Assembly: GCA_019634165.1 (NCBI GenBank)
Contig: JAHQVT010000001.1
Coordinates: forward strand, 62,001-126,000
Reading direction: 5' to 3'
DNA: 64,000 nt
Origin: Rhodospirillales bacterium
GTDB lineage: Bacteria > Pseudomonadota > Alphaproteobacteria > Rhodospirillales > Thalassospiraceae
Shown here: positions 1-9,370 of the stretch, piece by piece
Layout: the number at the start of each line of letters is the position of its first letter
Numbering within the stretch: position 1 is the first letter of the stretch
Notes under the pieces: generated by a model
What the model saw: the letters and a program-made list of their open reading frames with translations, nothing else
What the model was told of the DNA's origin: nothing
The model's database searches: none
Position numbers and translations under genes: made by a program

Positions 1-839
1 ACCGTGACGAAATTGCCCAAGGATTTGGACATTTTCTCGCCTTCGACCATCAAATGGCCGTTATGCATCCAGTATTTGGCATAGCTTGAACCTTGATTGG
101 CACAGCAGCTTTGCGCAAGTTCGTTCTCATGGTGTGGGAACACCAAATCAGAACCGCCACCATGGATGTCAAAATTCTCGCCAAGATAGCGCGTCGACAT
201 CGCCGAGCATTCAATATGCCAGCCCGGACGACCACGGCCCCAAGGGCTATCCCAACCGGGCATGTCATCTTCGGATGGTTTCCAAAGAACAAAATCCGCC
301 GGGTCCTTTTTATAGGGGGCAACCTCAACCCGCGCACCGGCAATCATTTCCTTGCGGTCGCGACGTGACAGTTTGCCATATTCATCGAACTTCTCGACGG
401 CAAACAAAACGTGGCCTTCGGCGGCATAGGCAAAACCCTGTGCAATCAGGCTTTCGCACATAGCGATCATCTCAGGGATATGTTCGGTCGCACGCGGTTC
501 AATATCGGGCTTGGCAGCATTAAGCGCGCCCATGTCTTCAAGATAAGCCTGATGGGTCCGTTTGGTGATTTCGGAAATCGGCTCGCCGCTTTCCTTGGCA
601 CGCGCATTAATCTTGTCATCTACATCGGTGACGTTACGTACATAGGTCACTTTCGGGTAGATGTGGCGCAGAACGCGGACCAATGTATCAAACACGACAA
701 CTGGGCGTGCATTGCCAACATGGGCATAGTCATAAACCGTCGGTCCGCAGACATACAGGCGGACGTGATTAGGGTCGATCGGCTCAAACACCTGCTTTTC
801 GCGGGTGAGCGTGTCAAAGATACGAAGGGTCTTGTTCAT
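1..839 (-). CDS. cysS: cysteinyl-tRNA synthetase, 3' part cut by window edge
   Basis: Class I aminoacyl-tRNA synthetase that charges tRNA-Cys in the cytoplasm. The gene starts at the ATG at 837-839 (reverse) and runs off the window, leaving about 279 N-terminal residues of a usual ~460. The visible part has the zinc/cysteine site and HIGH-type signature ([17 protein letters not shown], residues 29-45), the [10 protein letters not shown] and [15 protein letters not shown] segments of the CysRS catalytic core, and the KMSKSLGN loop near the cut end. It lies 68 bp upstream of gltX on the same strand, a common neighbourhood in alphaproteobacteria. The family call is secure; the anticodon-binding C-terminus is outside the window. 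Confidence 0.97.
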   Translation of the reverse strand, partial: MNKTLRIFDTLTREKQVFEPIDPNHVRLYVCGPTVYDYAHVGNARPVVVFDTLVRVLRHIYPKVTYVRNVTDVDDKINARAKESGEPISEITKRTHQAYLEDMGALNAAKPDIEPRATEHIPEMIAMCESLIAQGFAYAAEGHVLFAVEKFDEYGKLSRRDRKEMIAGARVEVAPYKKDPADFVLWKPSEDDMPGWDSPWGRGRPGWHIECSAMSTRYLGENFDIHGGGSDLVFPHHENELAQSCCANQGSSYAKYWMHNGHLMVEGEKMSKSLGNFVT

Positions 840-907
840 GATAACTGTCCGTTTGGCTGTGATATTGGGTCAAATGCAGGCATTTTCGGTGATCAAGGCA
901 TCCCGGC

Positions 908-2260
908 CTAGATCACCGCCCCACACAGCCGCTTACGTGCCTTATCACCACCAATCAAAACCAGCATGGTCGACATTTCCGGACCATGTTCGCGCGCTGT
1001 TAGCGCCTTGCGAAGCGGCATGAAAAGCTGCTTACCCTTGCGACCGGTGGCATCTTTAACCGCCCCGGTCCAGGACTTCCAACTGGTTCCGTCGAAATCA
1101 CCTTCTGGCAACATTTCAGCCGCCTGTTTCAGGAACTCGGCATCTTCGTCGTCAATATCTGGGATCACGGTCTGATGGATCACATTCCACCATTCCAGTG
1201 CCTCGGCGGCGCGCCAGCAATTGCCGCGTACCGCGTTCCAGAACATCTCGTCGGCATCTGCCATGCCTGCTGCAATCAGCTTGGGCTGGGCAGCTTCGAA
1301 CGACATTTCATGAATGACTTTTTCATTCAGGCTGGCAAGCTCTGCCGGATCGAATTTCGGGGTTGATCGGCCATAATGGTCCAGATCAAACTTTGCCAAT
1401 ACATCCGAAAGGCTGGCCGGTTCGATTTTATCAGACGCCCCAAGCCCGGTCAGAAGCCCAACCAATGCTTCGACTTCAAACCCGTCATTGCGCAATTCAC
1501 GCAAAGACAAACTACCCAAACGTTTGGAAAGCTGCGATCCACCCGGACCTGCCAAAAGCGGCATATGGGCAAATTCAAGCGCACCCGGTTTTCCGCCGAG
1601 GGCAAGATACAAAAGAATCTGCGAAACCGTATTGGTCACATGATCTTCGCCGCGGATGATATGGGAAACGCCCATTTCAAGATCATCCACAACCGAGCCC
1701 AGCATATACAGTAGCGAGCCATCTTCACGGATCAGAACCGGATCAGAAACATGTTCCGTATCAAACGAACATACCCCGCGCGAAAGGTCATCCCATTCAA
1801 CCAAACCATCGGTCAAAAGGAAACGCCAATGCGGCTTACGGCCTTCGGCCTCAAGGGCGGCAATTTCATCATTTGAAAGTGTCAGCGCCTTACGGTCATA
1901 GATGAAAGGCTGGTGACGCTGGCGGGCGGCCTTGCGTTTCCAGTTCAATTCACCTTCGGTCTCGTAGCACGGATAAAGCAGTTCACGCTTTTTAAGATCA
2001 GCAATCGCCGCGTCATATTTTTCCTGACGCAAGGACTGACGTTCTTCGCGATCCCAATCAATGCCAAGCCATTCAAGGTCTTCGCGGATGGCATCAACAT
2101 ATTCGTCTTTGGAGCGTACCGGATCGGTATCGTCAAAGCGCAAGATAAACTCGCCACCCGATTTACGGGCATACAGCCAGTTCATCAGGGCCACACGGGC
2201 GTTACCAACGTGAAGAAGCCCGGTCGGGCTGGGCGCAAATCGAAGAACAGGTTTTGTCAT
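908..2260 (-). CDS. gltX: glutamyl-tRNA synthetase
   Basis: Charges tRNA-Glu (and in many alphaproteobacteria also tRNA-Gln, later amidated) in the cytoplasm. The 450-residue protein has the class Ic Rossmann fold signatures FAPSPTGLLHVGNAR (residues 7-21, HIGH site) and SQLSKRLGS near residue 245 (KMSKS equivalent), plus RFDDTDP and HIIRGEDHVTNT, which mark the GluRS catalytic core. The start ATG at 2260 sits 11 bp after the nadE stop, so nadE, gltX and cysS may be co-transcribed. Alphaproteobacteria often hold two GluRS paralogues with different tRNA preference; whether this is the discriminating or the mischarging type cannot be told from the window. Confidence 0.96.
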   Translation of the reverse strand: MTKPVLRFAPSPTGLLHVGNARVALMNWLYARKSGGEFILRFDDTDPVRSKDEYVDAIREDLEWLGIDWDREERQSLRQEKYDAAIADLKKRELLYPCYETEGELNWKRKAARQRHQPFIYDRKALTLSNDEIAALEAEGRKPHWRFLLTDGLVEWDDLSRGVCSFDTEHVSDPVLIREDGSLLYMLGSVVDDLEMGVSHIIRGEDHVTNTVSQILLYLALGGKPGALEFAHMPLLAGPGGSQLSKRLGSLSLRELRNDGFEVEALVGLLTGLGASDKIEPASLSDVLAKFDLDHYGRSTPKFDPAELASLNEKVIHEMSFEAAQPKLIAAGMADADEMFWNAVRGNCWRAAEALEWWNVIHQTVIPDIDDEDAEFLKQAAEMLPEGDFDGTSWKSWTGAVKDATGRKGKQLFMPLRKALTAREHGPEMSTMLVLIGGDKARKRLCGAVI

Positions 2261-2271
2261 ATCTATATTTT

Positions 2272-3948
2272 TCAGGTCACTAAATTCGTGAAGCCATTGG
2301 TAATCGGATAGCGACGGTCACGGCCAAAGGCACGCGGAGTAATCTTTACCCCGGGAGGCGCCTGACGGCGTTTATATTCTGCCCGGTCCAGCAAACGCCA
2401 GACCCGGCGAACCGTGGCCTCATCATGACCACTATCCACTATGTCGCGAACAGACCGCTCACCTTCAATCATCTGATGAAGAATATCATCCAGAACATCA
2501 TAAGGCGGCAGGCTATCTTCGTCTTTTTGATCCGGGCGTAATTCAGCCGATGGCGGCTTGGTGATAATCCGTTCGGGAATCACCATACCATCAGGCCCCA
2601 CCGCACCCGCAGGTTTATGTTCATTGCGCCAATGGCACAAGTTAAACACAGTCGTCTTGTAAAGGTCTTTCAAAACAGAATAGCCACCACACATATCGCC
2701 ATACAGCGTGGCATAGCCAACTGACATTTCCGATTTGTTGCCGGTTGTCAGAACCATGTGACCAAACTTGTTTGAAAGCCCCATCAGGATAATTCCGCGC
2801 GAACGGGCCTGAATGTTTTCTTCGGCAATATCGGCATCGCGACCGGCAAAAGCCGGGGCAAGCATCTGATCAAACGCCGCCATCGCCGGACCAATATCGA
2901 TGCTTTCGATCCCGGTTTTAAGCATATCGGCACAAACCTGCGCATCCTCAAGACTTTCCGCCGAGGTATAAGGCGATGGCATCATCACCAAACGCACGCG
3001 ATCAGAGCCCAGCGCATCAACCGCAACAGCAGCCGACAGTGCGCTATCGATCCCGCCTGACATGCCGATAACAACACCGGGGAAGCCGTTTTTGTTCACA
3101 TAATCGCGCAAACCCAAAACAAGGGCCTGATAGATCGCATCAAGCCCGTTCGGATAATCGACCTTGGGCGCATCAGATGCGCAAATCCATTTACCGCGAT
3201 CATCCTTGGCCCATTTGGTCACAATCACGTCTTCGGCAAAGGCCGACAGGGCCAGGGCAAGTGATCCATCGCCATTCAGGCCAAACGACCCACCATCAAA
3301 GACAAGTTCGTCCTGACCGCCGACTTCATTGCAATAAATCATCGGGGTTTTGCATTCACGCACGCGATCTTCAATCAGCTTGCGGCGCAGAACACCTTTG
3401 TCGGCTTCAAACGGGGATCCATTGGGGACAAGGAAAATCTCGGTCCCGGCCTTGGCAAGATGCGCGACCACATTTGGGGTCCAGACATCTTCACAAATCG
3501 GAACGCCAATCTTCACCCCCTTAAAGGAAATCGGATCGGGTATTGGGCCCGCTGCAAAAACGCGTTTTTCATCAAACACGCCGTAATTTGGCAAATCCTG
3601 CTTGGCGCGAACAGAAACGATCTTGCCTTGATCAATCAAAAGAATCGCATTGTGGCGAATGCCATCGGTTTCCCATGGCGTGGTCAACAGCAAAGCCGGA
3701 CCATTATCGCGTTTGGCGGTGTGCTCACAGATGACTGAAACGGCTTCATGTAGATGGCGCATGAAGGCAGGCTTCATCACAAGGTCTTCTGGCGGATAGC
3801 CAGACAAAACCAGTTCAGAATACAGAACGATATCTGCGCCCTGATCAGCCGCAGATTCCCAGGCTGCCACAACCTTGTCCCGGTTCCCGGTCACATCACC
3901 GACAATCGGGTTAAGCTGGGCAATTGCAATGGCAAGCATTTTTGTCAT
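2272..3948 (-). CDS. nadE: glutamine-dependent NAD+ synthetase
   Basis: Last step of NAD biosynthesis: amidates nicotinic acid adenine dinucleotide using ammonia from glutamine. The 558-residue protein is the two-domain form. An N-terminal nitrilase-type glutaminase (about residues 1-265) carries the Glu45 site (YSELVLSGYPPEDL), the lysine region (AKQDLPNYGVFDEKR) and the nucleophilic cysteine in GVPICEDVW. The C-terminal ATP-pyrophosphatase domain (about 290-540) has the P-loop GMSGGIDSALSAAV and TTGNKSEMSVGY. Start is the ATG at 3948; a second ATG three codons in (3939) is possible because no strong Shine-Dalgarno decides. Only 11 bp separate it from gltX downstream. Confidence 0.97.
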   Translation of the reverse strand: MTKMLAIAIAQLNPIVGDVTGNRDKVVAAWESAADQGADIVLYSELVLSGYPPEDLVMKPAFMRHLHEAVSVICEHTAKRDNGPALLLTTPWETDGIRHNAILLIDQGKIVSVRAKQDLPNYGVFDEKRVFAAGPIPDPISFKGVKIGVPICEDVWTPNVVAHLAKAGTEIFLVPNGSPFEADKGVLRRKLIEDRVRECKTPMIYCNEVGGQDELVFDGGSFGLNGDGSLALALSAFAEDVIVTKWAKDDRGKWICASDAPKVDYPNGLDAIYQALVLGLRDYVNKNGFPGVVIGMSGGIDSALSAAVAVDALGSDRVRLVMMPSPYTSAESLEDAQVCADMLKTGIESIDIGPAMAAFDQMLAPAFAGRDADIAEENIQARSRGIILMGLSNKFGHMVLTTGNKSEMSVGYATLYGDMCGGYSVLKDLYKTTVFNLCHWRNEHKPAGAVGPDGMVIPERIITKPPSAELRPDQKDEDSLPPYDVLDDILHQMIEGERSVRDIVDSGHDEATVRRVWRLLDRAEYKRRQAPPGVKITPRAFGRDRRYPITNGFTNLVT

Positions 3949-4060
3949 GTTGTTGGAATAGGAGCGACCCTGCGCGCTGTCAATTGCCGAATGGGCATTA
4001 CTGCCCTCTGCAGGTAAAATTATATGTGAATTTAGGGGGAAATCTTATCTGCAGGCTGTT

Positions 4061-4546
4061 TTACAGCGCCAATGCAGCGTCGATTTCATTTTGGCTCATG
4101 GTTTTGGCCGAACCATGAATAATACCACTGGCCACATCCATAAACTTTTGCAGCGACACCGTGATGGCATGCGCTGTCTCACGCAAAAGTTCCTCGTTGC
4201 CTTCGGTAATGATCGCTTCAAGCTGGGTATTAGCATGCGCCACGATGGTATTTAGGTGGTTTATGGTTTCTTCAAACGGCTTACGGAATCGATCCGGCAC
4301 ATGTTCATAGGCCTCAATCGCCAAGTCCCGATCAGAAAATGCACTGTCGCGAAAATGCTCTTGATAGGTTTTCGGCGCCCATTCTTTGCAATCTTCGATC
4401 ATGTCAGGCATATCCGGCACCATTTCGAGAAGCATGACGATCTCATTGAAATGGTTCAGGTAATCTGTCGCCAATAGCGTGGTCGAGGAAATATTTGTCC
4501 CCTCTACCTTCTTTTGCCATTCAGAGAAATCGGCTTCGTCCACCAT
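4061..4546 (-). CDS. small all-helical protein with C-terminal CheY-binding-like peptide
   Basis: 161 residues, no signal peptide or membrane segment, predicted from composition to be almost wholly alpha-helical. I do not recognise a named family for the body. The last 12 residues (MSQNEIDAALAL, 150-161) closely resemble the peptide at the FliM N-terminus (consensus SQxEIDALL) and the CheZ C-terminus, both known to bind phosphorylated CheY. This suggests, as inference only, a CheY-type response-regulator partner or phosphatase-like role. The core lacks an obvious CheZ DFQDLTGQ catalytic motif. It stands alone between nadE and aroF; the GGAAG before the ATG at 4546 supports the start. A chemoreceptor gene occurs elsewhere in the window (54.5 kb). 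Confidence 0.8.
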   Translation of the reverse strand: MVDEADFSEWQKKVEGTNISSTTLLATDYLNHFNEIVMLLEMVPDMPDMIEDCKEWAPKTYQEHFRDSAFSDRDLAIEAYEHVPDRFRKPFEETINHLNTIVAHANTQLEAIITEGNEELLRETAHAITVSLQKFMDVASGIIHGSAKTMSQNEIDAALAL

Positions 4547-5036
4547 CCGTCTTCCGACCTCATATCCTTCATATTTACGCGGGAATGCCCTGCAATTCTT
4601 TATACTTAAGAATATTTACCCTCCTTTGGTAGAAGTTTTTTGCATCAACCGGCCTTGAATGTGTTGCAAAATGTCCCTTCAGCGGCCCAAAGATTGCAAA
4701 ATATTGCGATTGAAAATGTCAAAAACCCGCAGTTCCGCAAAGATTTGGTTACGAAACGCGCAGAATCTTCCCTTATCCAACCGTCGTAAAAATTACCTTA
4801 TTTAAACCCAATAAATAGCGGCTTGGCGCAAAAGCATTACGCTGTTTTGCATATTTAAGTATGCACGAACCGGTTTCCAACAAAGATCGGTTACCTGTCA
4901 CGTTTATCCGTCGCCGGAAATCTCATCGCCTCGCAAGACCATACACCCAATCACCCCTGCATCATTGCAACAAACAACAAAGGCGCCCGGGACCCCCGGA
5001 CGCCTTGTCGGCAATTGCGCGCAATCGCAAAGACAA
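4547..5036. other. intergenic region, about 490 bp
   Basis: No convincing gene on either strand. The right end holds the aroF terminator hairpin (4980-5006). The left end is the leader of the 161-residue protein gene. Between them the sequence is AT-rich (about 4560-4870) with short A/T runs, which is compatible with promoters, but I could not assign a confident -35/-10 pair. Confidence 0.6.
4972..5008 (-). terminator. Rho-independent-like terminator of aroF
   Basis: Arms at 4980-4990 and 4996-5006 pair over 11 positions with one G-T pair around a 5-base loop. Read on the minus strand the hairpin is followed by TTTGTTGTTTG. It lies 30 bp past the aroF stop. Confidence 0.75.
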
Positions 5037-6422
5037 TCAAGCAGAAGCAGCCATCTGTTCTGCACGAACACTGTCGCGTTCTTTTTTGATCATTTCCGCC
5101 ATCAGGAAGGCAAGTTCAAGCGCCTGCCCACCATTAAGGCGTGGGTCGCAATGGGTGTGGTAACGATCTGACAACGCATCTTCGGTAACTTCGCGTGCAC
5201 CACCGATGCATTCGGTGACATCCGTACCCGTCATTTCGAAATGCACACCACCGGCATGCGTGCCTTCGGCCTTATGGACATCAAAGAAGGTTTTGACTTC
5301 CGACAGGATGGCATCAAACGGACGGGTTTTATACCCGTTAGTCGCCTTAATTGTGTTGCCATGCATCGGATCACAAGACCAAACCACCTTGCGGCCTTCT
5401 GCCTTAACACGGCGCACCAGACGCGGAAGATGATCCATGACCTTATCCGCACCCATACGGGCGATCAGGGTCAAACGACCTGCTTCGTTGGCCGGGTTCA
5501 GGGCATCGATCAGACGGATCAGATCGTCTTCATCCATGGTCGGACCACATTTCATGCCAATCGGGTTTTTAACCCCGCGCATGAATTCAACATGTGCGCC
5601 GTCCAGATTACGGGTACGGTCGCCAATCCAAAGCATATGCGCCGAACAGTCATACCATTCACCCGTCAAGCTGTCCTGACGGGTCAGGGCCTGCTCATAC
5701 CCCAGCAAAAGAGCCTCGTGCGAGGTATAGAAATCCGTCTCGCGCATTTGCGGTGCGGTTTCAGCGGTAATGCCACAAGCCTGCATGAAGGCAACTGCTT
5801 CATCAATCTGGGTGGTCATTTTGCTGTAACGCTCGCCCGCCGGGCTGCCATCAACAAAGGACAGGTTCCAACGATGGATTTTGCTCAGATCCGCAAAACC
5901 GCCCTGTGCGAACGCGCGCAACAGGTTCAGCGTCGATGCCGACTGGTTATAGGCACGGATTTGGCGCTGTGGGTCTGGAATACGGGCTTCTGGGGTAAAT
6001 TCAATTCCGTTGATGTTGTCCCCGCGATAGCTTGGCAGTTCAACACCATTGATTGTTTCGGTATCAGATGAACGCGGCTTGGCAAACTGGCCAGCCATAC
6101 GGCCAACCTTGACCACCGGGCATGCTGCGCCATAGGTCAGAACCACCGCCATCTGCAACATCACCTTAAAGGTGTCGCGGATGTTGTTTGGGTGAAATTC
6201 CTTAAAGCTTTCAGCGCAATCGCCGCCCTGCAACAGGAATGCGTTGCCTTCTGCAACTTCACCAAGCTTTTCTTTAAGCGCGCGCGCCTCGCCAGCAAAT
6301 ACCAAAGGAGGATAGCTGCCGAGCTCTTGCTCTACGGCCTCTAAGGCCTGTGCATCCGGATAAGTCGGCATCTGCTTTACAGGCAGTTTGCGCCAGCTAT
6401 CAGTGCTCCAGCTCTTGCTCAT
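5037..6422 (-). CDS. aroF: 3-deoxy-7-phosphoheptulonate synthase, class II
   Basis: First committed enzyme of the shikimate pathway: condenses phosphoenolpyruvate and erythrose 4-phosphate to DAHP. The 461-residue length and motifs ([75 protein letters not shown]) identify the class II (plant-type) family, not the E. coli AroFGH type. The ATG at 6422 follows GAGAGGAAG at proper spacing. The gene stands alone. Upstream there is a TATAAT box with a 16-bp palindrome over the -35 position, and downstream a hairpin terminator, so it looks like a single-gene transcript. The symbol aroF is used generically; class II genes are also named aroG or aroH. Confidence 0.96.
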   Translation of the reverse strand: MSKSWSTDSWRKLPVKQMPTYPDAQALEAVEQELGSYPPLVFAGEARALKEKLGEVAEGNAFLLQGGDCAESFKEFHPNNIRDTFKVMLQMAVVLTYGAACPVVKVGRMAGQFAKPRSSDTETINGVELPSYRGDNINGIEFTPEARIPDPQRQIRAYNQSASTLNLLRAFAQGGFADLSKIHRWNLSFVDGSPAGERYSKMTTQIDEAVAFMQACGITAETAPQMRETDFYTSHEALLLGYEQALTRQDSLTGEWYDCSAHMLWIGDRTRNLDGAHVEFMRGVKNPIGMKCGPTMDEDDLIRLIDALNPANEAGRLTLIARMGADKVMDHLPRLVRRVKAEGRKVVWSCDPMHGNTIKATNGYKTRPFDAILSEVKTFFDVHKAEGTHAGGVHFEMTGTDVTECIGGAREVTEDALSDRYHTHCDPRLNGGQALELAFLMAEMIKKERDSVRAEQMAASA

Positions 6423-6792
6423 TTGCTTCCTCTCAATCCGACATGTTCATCATCATGCCGCCATTATAACATATATCCAGTTCTACGGCGGAATTCCGCC
6501 GCAGTTCCCGTTCATTTAGCCGGGCCAAACTTGATACGGGTTTTACAAACGCATTTCCACCCCTTCTCGACTTATGGATAAGAAAAACCCGCAATTTTTT
6601 GCCAAACCACCCGAAAACCACGCAAAATTCCACCCCGAACAATGGCTCAATGCTTAAGCAAGCCGCGATTTTCCAATCCTCATATAAAATAACCACGTGC
6701 GAATCCGCAACGGCACAATCATCAGACCATTTGCGCATTCCGCCGATTGCAGGCAAACTGCGCCCGCCCACCACCATCTTCCCGGAACCCCG
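6423..6792. other. divergent intergenic region between aroF and TauE-family gene
   Basis: Contains the aroF promoter and leader (6423-6501). The rest (6502-6792) holds only open frames with non-native composition, and I support no gene there. No strong Shine-Dalgarno precedes the plus-strand ATG at 6793. Confidence 0.6.
6463..6501 (-). promoter_or_regulatory. putative aroF promoter with palindromic operator
   Basis: On the minus strand a perfect TATAAT lies at 6468-6463, about 40 bp before the aroF ATG. With a 17-bp spacer the -35 hexamer would fall at 6486-6491. That hexamer is inside a perfect 16-bp palindrome (6486-6501, CGGCGGAATTCCGCCG), a typical placement for a repressor or activator site. 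The binding protein is unknown. Confidence 0.5.
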
Positions 6793-7536
6793 ATGTCGAT
6801 TGAAACCATTGCCATTATCGCCTGCGCCTATTTCGTTGCCGCCTTTGTCAAAGGCGCAACCGGCTTGGGATTTTCCACATCGGCCTTGCCGATCCTTGCC
6901 CTTGGATTGGGCTTAAAGGAAGGCATGCCGCTTGTGATCATTCCGTCATTGGTCAGCAATTCAATCATCATGGCCCAAGCCGGACATTTTCGCGAAACCG
7001 TCAGCCGGTTCTGGCCGATGTTTTTGGCAACCATTCCGGGGCTTCTAATCGGACTTGCCGTATTGAAAATGGTCGACAGCCTTTTGGCCGGTGCCGTTCT
7101 GGGGCTGGTTTTGATGAATTACGGCGCGATCACGCTGTTTCGCCATGGCAAACCGCTATCTGATAAAATTGCACGCCGCTTGGCACCAATTTCAGGCTTT
7201 GCCACCGGGATCATTAACGGCATTACCGGATCGCAAGTCATGCCGGTCCTACCGTTCTTGTTATCGCTTAGGCTTGAACCCAAACGCTTCCTTCAGGCGA
7301 TCAATATCTCGTTTAGCTTATCGAGCATCGTCATGGCCTTTGGCCTGACCCGCATGGGCATGATGACATGGGAAACCGTCTGGATTTCGCTTGCTGGGCT
7401 GGTACCGGTTTATCTGGGCACCAAACTTGGCACCAACATCCGAAACCGCATGGATGCCGAAACCTTCCGCAGGGTGGTCCTGATCATGCTGATTATTTTC
7501 GGTGTGATCCTTGTGGCAAAGTTCGTAGCCCTTTAA
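6793..7536 (+). CDS. TauE/SafE-family membrane permease
   Basis: 247-residue integral membrane protein of the sulfite exporter TauE/SafE (DUF81) family, which moves small anions such as sulfite or sulfoacetate across the inner membrane. About eight hydrophobic segments are visible. The family signature FVKGATGLGFSTSALPILAL lies near residues 17-36 and is echoed in the second half by GFATGIINGITGSQVMPVLPF, as expected for the internal two-repeat fold. The start MSIETIAII at 6793 was preferred over a longer upstream frame because the extra N-terminal residues do not look native. Its substrate cannot be told; the adjacent yigZ-like gene gives no clue. Confidence 0.88.
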   Translation: MSIETIAIIACAYFVAAFVKGATGLGFSTSALPILALGLGLKEGMPLVIIPSLVSNSIIMAQAGHFRETVSRFWPMFLATIPGLLIGLAVLKMVDSLLAGAVLGLVLMNYGAITLFRHGKPLSDKIARRLAPISGFATGIINGITGSQVMPVLPFLLSLRLEPKRFLQAINISFSLSSIVMAFGLTRMGMMTWETVWISLAGLVPVYLGTKLGTNIRNRMDAETFRRVVLIMLIIFGVILVAKFVAL

Positions 7537-7601
7537 ACGCCAGCCTTTGCACAAAGGCCTCCGACCTAGCGTTACAGGCGAAGCTTTGCTATCACCCAGT
7601 G

Positions 7602-8174
7602 ATGAAAACCATCGCCCGCCCCGCATTTGCCGAAACCGAAGAAAAGAAATCGCGTTTTCTTGCCGAGCTTGTCTTTCATGACGATCTGGCAAAACGGATT
7701 GATGAATTGCGCGCCCTTCACCCCAAAGCCAATCATCACGTCAATGCCTATCGCTACCTCAATGAGGAGGAGCAATTAATTGAACATGGCAAGGATGACG
7801 GCGAACCATCCGGCACATCGGGCATCCCGTGCCTGAAAGTTCTTAAAGGCCGTGATCTGATTAATGTTGCGGTGATTGTGACGCGCTATTTTGGTGGCAC
7901 AAAACTGGGAACCGGCGGGCTGGTGCGCGCCTATAGCGGGGCGGCCAATGCGGTCTGCGATGTAGCAGAAATCATCGACTATATCCCGCAAGGTGAAGCC
8001 GATCTATTTGCCGGTTTTTCTGATGCCGGAACGCTTGAACAGGCCTGTGGTCAGGAAAGCATCACCGTTCTTGATCGGCAATTTGACACCGCCGGCACGC
8101 GTATCAAAATCGCCGGACCACGTGAAATCCTTGCCGAGCTTGCAGAACGCTTTCCAGTTCCGCAAATCGACTAG
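7602..8174 (+). CDS. yigZ: YigZ/IMPACT-family protein
   Basis: 190-residue UPF0029 (YigZ/IMPACT) protein. The N-terminal domain carries the family hallmarks EKKSRFLAEL, DDGEPSGTSGIPCLKVL and VIVTRYFGGTKLGTGGLVRAY, all conserved in bacterial YigZ and the eukaryotic translation regulator IMPACT. The C-terminal ~60 residues are the smaller ferredoxin-like DUF1949 part. Bacterial members are thought to bind nucleic acid or ribosome-associated factors, but the function is unsettled. Start is the ATG at 7602; a longer frame reading back into the TauE gene was rejected because the family starts just before EKKSRF. It follows the TauE gene by 65 bp and ends 6 bp from the converging gntR. Confidence 0.93.
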   Translation: MKTIARPAFAETEEKKSRFLAELVFHDDLAKRIDELRALHPKANHHVNAYRYLNEEEQLIEHGKDDGEPSGTSGIPCLKVLKGRDLINVAVIVTRYFGGTKLGTGGLVRAYSGAANAVCDVAEIIDYIPQGEADLFAGFSDAGTLEQACGQESITVLDRQFDTAGTRIKIAGPREILAELAERFPVPQID

Positions 8175-8180
8175 CAGCAC

Positions 8181-9206
8181 TTAACCAACGCGATCCGTGC
8201 TTTCACGTTGCTGAAGCTCAAACCCAACATCGATAATTTTATCGTCGGGGATGTCGCCATCGAGAACCGCACGGATCATTTCAACTGCGCGCTTGCCAAT
8301 CGCATAGCGATCCGTCCGGATCGATGTCAGCGACGGACAAGCCGCCGCCATCATTTCAAGATCATTGAAGCCAATAATCCCCATATCTTCCGGGATAGAA
8401 AGCCCGGCCTTTTGACACCCGAACAATGCACCAAGCGCCATGTCATCATTGTTGCAGAAAACCGCATCCAGATCAGGGCGACGGGCACGCAACTGTCCGA
8501 TCAGCTCGGAACCAAGCGAAACGCTTGAAGACACAGTCGTTGTCATGATCAGATCCGGGTCATAACGACCGCCAGACTGCATCGCCTCTTTGAACCCTTC
8601 AAGGCGGCGATGAGACCGTGGATCCATTCGCGCCCCAAGGAACCCGATGCGTTGATACCCCTTTTGCACCAAATGGTGCCCAGCAGCACGGCCACCGTCG
8701 AAATGTGAAAATCCGACCATCATGTCAATCGGATCATCGCCGATATCCATGATCTGAACCACAGGGCATCCCGCATTTTCAAGCAGTTCACGGGTGGCAT
8801 CAGTTTGATCCGTCCCGGCAACAATCATTGCCGATGGACCCTGCCCCAAGAATGAACGCACCAGACGTTCTTCTTCATCCGCGACATAGCGCGAATTGCC
8901 CAACTGGACCTGAAACGCGCCGTGATCAAAATCGTCATAAATGGCGCGAAGCGTGTCGGCAAACACGTTATTGGTCAATGACGGCACAATCACGCCGACA
9001 ATGTTCGACCGGGTTGATGCCAATGCGCTGGCATGGGAATGGGGCACATAATTAAGCTTGCGCACCGCATTGTTGATCTTGCGGCGCAGGTGGTCGGACA
9101 CCTTGGATGGATCACGCAAAGCACGTGAAACCGTGATGGTACTGACACCGGCCTTATTGGCAACGTCAGCAATAGTCGGCCGCCCGGCCCCTTTGCGTTT
9201 CCTCAT
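8181..9206 (-). CDS. gntR: LacI-family gluconate-type repressor
   Basis: Helix-turn-helix repressor with a periplasmic-binding-protein-like effector domain. The N-terminal HTH (PTIADVANKAGVSTITVSRA, about residues 8-27) and hinge are canonical LacI family; the remainder is the sugar-sensing domain (GVIVPSLTNNVFADTL, GFLGARMDPRSHRRLEGF, NNDDMALGALFGCQ). It is divergent from gluconokinase and TRAP transporter genes, with two perfect 16-bp palindromes in between, so it most likely represses them and itself in answer to gluconate or a phosphorylated derivative. Start taken at the ATG at 9206. A TTG at 9242, preceded by AAGGG at short spacing, would add 12 basic residues. Confidence 0.9.
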   Translation of the reverse strand: MRKRKGAGRPTIADVANKAGVSTITVSRALRDPSKVSDHLRRKINNAVRKLNYVPHSHASALASTRSNIVGVIVPSLTNNVFADTLRAIYDDFDHGAFQVQLGNSRYVADEEERLVRSFLGQGPSAMIVAGTDQTDATRELLENAGCPVVQIMDIGDDPIDMMVGFSHFDGGRAAGHHLVQKGYQRIGFLGARMDPRSHRRLEGFKEAMQSGGRYDPDLIMTTTVSSSVSLGSELIGQLRARRPDLDAVFCNNDDMALGALFGCQKAGLSIPEDMGIIGFNDLEMMAAACPSLTSIRTDRYAIGKRAVEMIRAVLDGDIPDDKIIDVGFELQQRESTDRVG

Positions 9207-9262
9207 GCCTTTACATTTATTACGTCTTTTCCTTACGGACAAGTCCCTTGTGAACTCGGCTG

Positions 9263-9303
9263 TTGACTCGATGTTAGCGCTAACATTATGTTAGCGCTAA
9301 CAT
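9263..9303 (+). promoter_or_regulatory. double GntR-type operator overlapping gntK promoter
   Basis: Two identical perfect palindromes, ATGTTAGCGCTAACAT, occupy 9271-9286 and 9288-9303, one base apart; centre-to-centre distance is 17 bp and the whole block is itself symmetric about 9287. The sequence matches the LacI/GntR-family operator style. A possible plus-strand core promoter, TTGACT (9263-9268) and TATGTT (9287-9292, 18-bp spacer), is covered by the sites, so binding would block RNA polymerase. Confidence 0.85.
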
Positions 9304-9370
9304 CGACAACAACAGGGCAAACCAAAGCGTAAAGCAGCCCTGATAAGAACAGACGGGTGGAAATATCTTT

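Noticed and set aside
5241..6071. 276-codon frame antisense to aroF
   Set aside because: Opposite a clear class II DAHP synthase; composition and lack of a start signal mark it as a shadow.
6433..6777. 114-codon minus-strand frame in front of aroF
   Set aside because: It runs through the aroF promoter and palindrome, has no Shine-Dalgarno, and its sequence is not protein-like.
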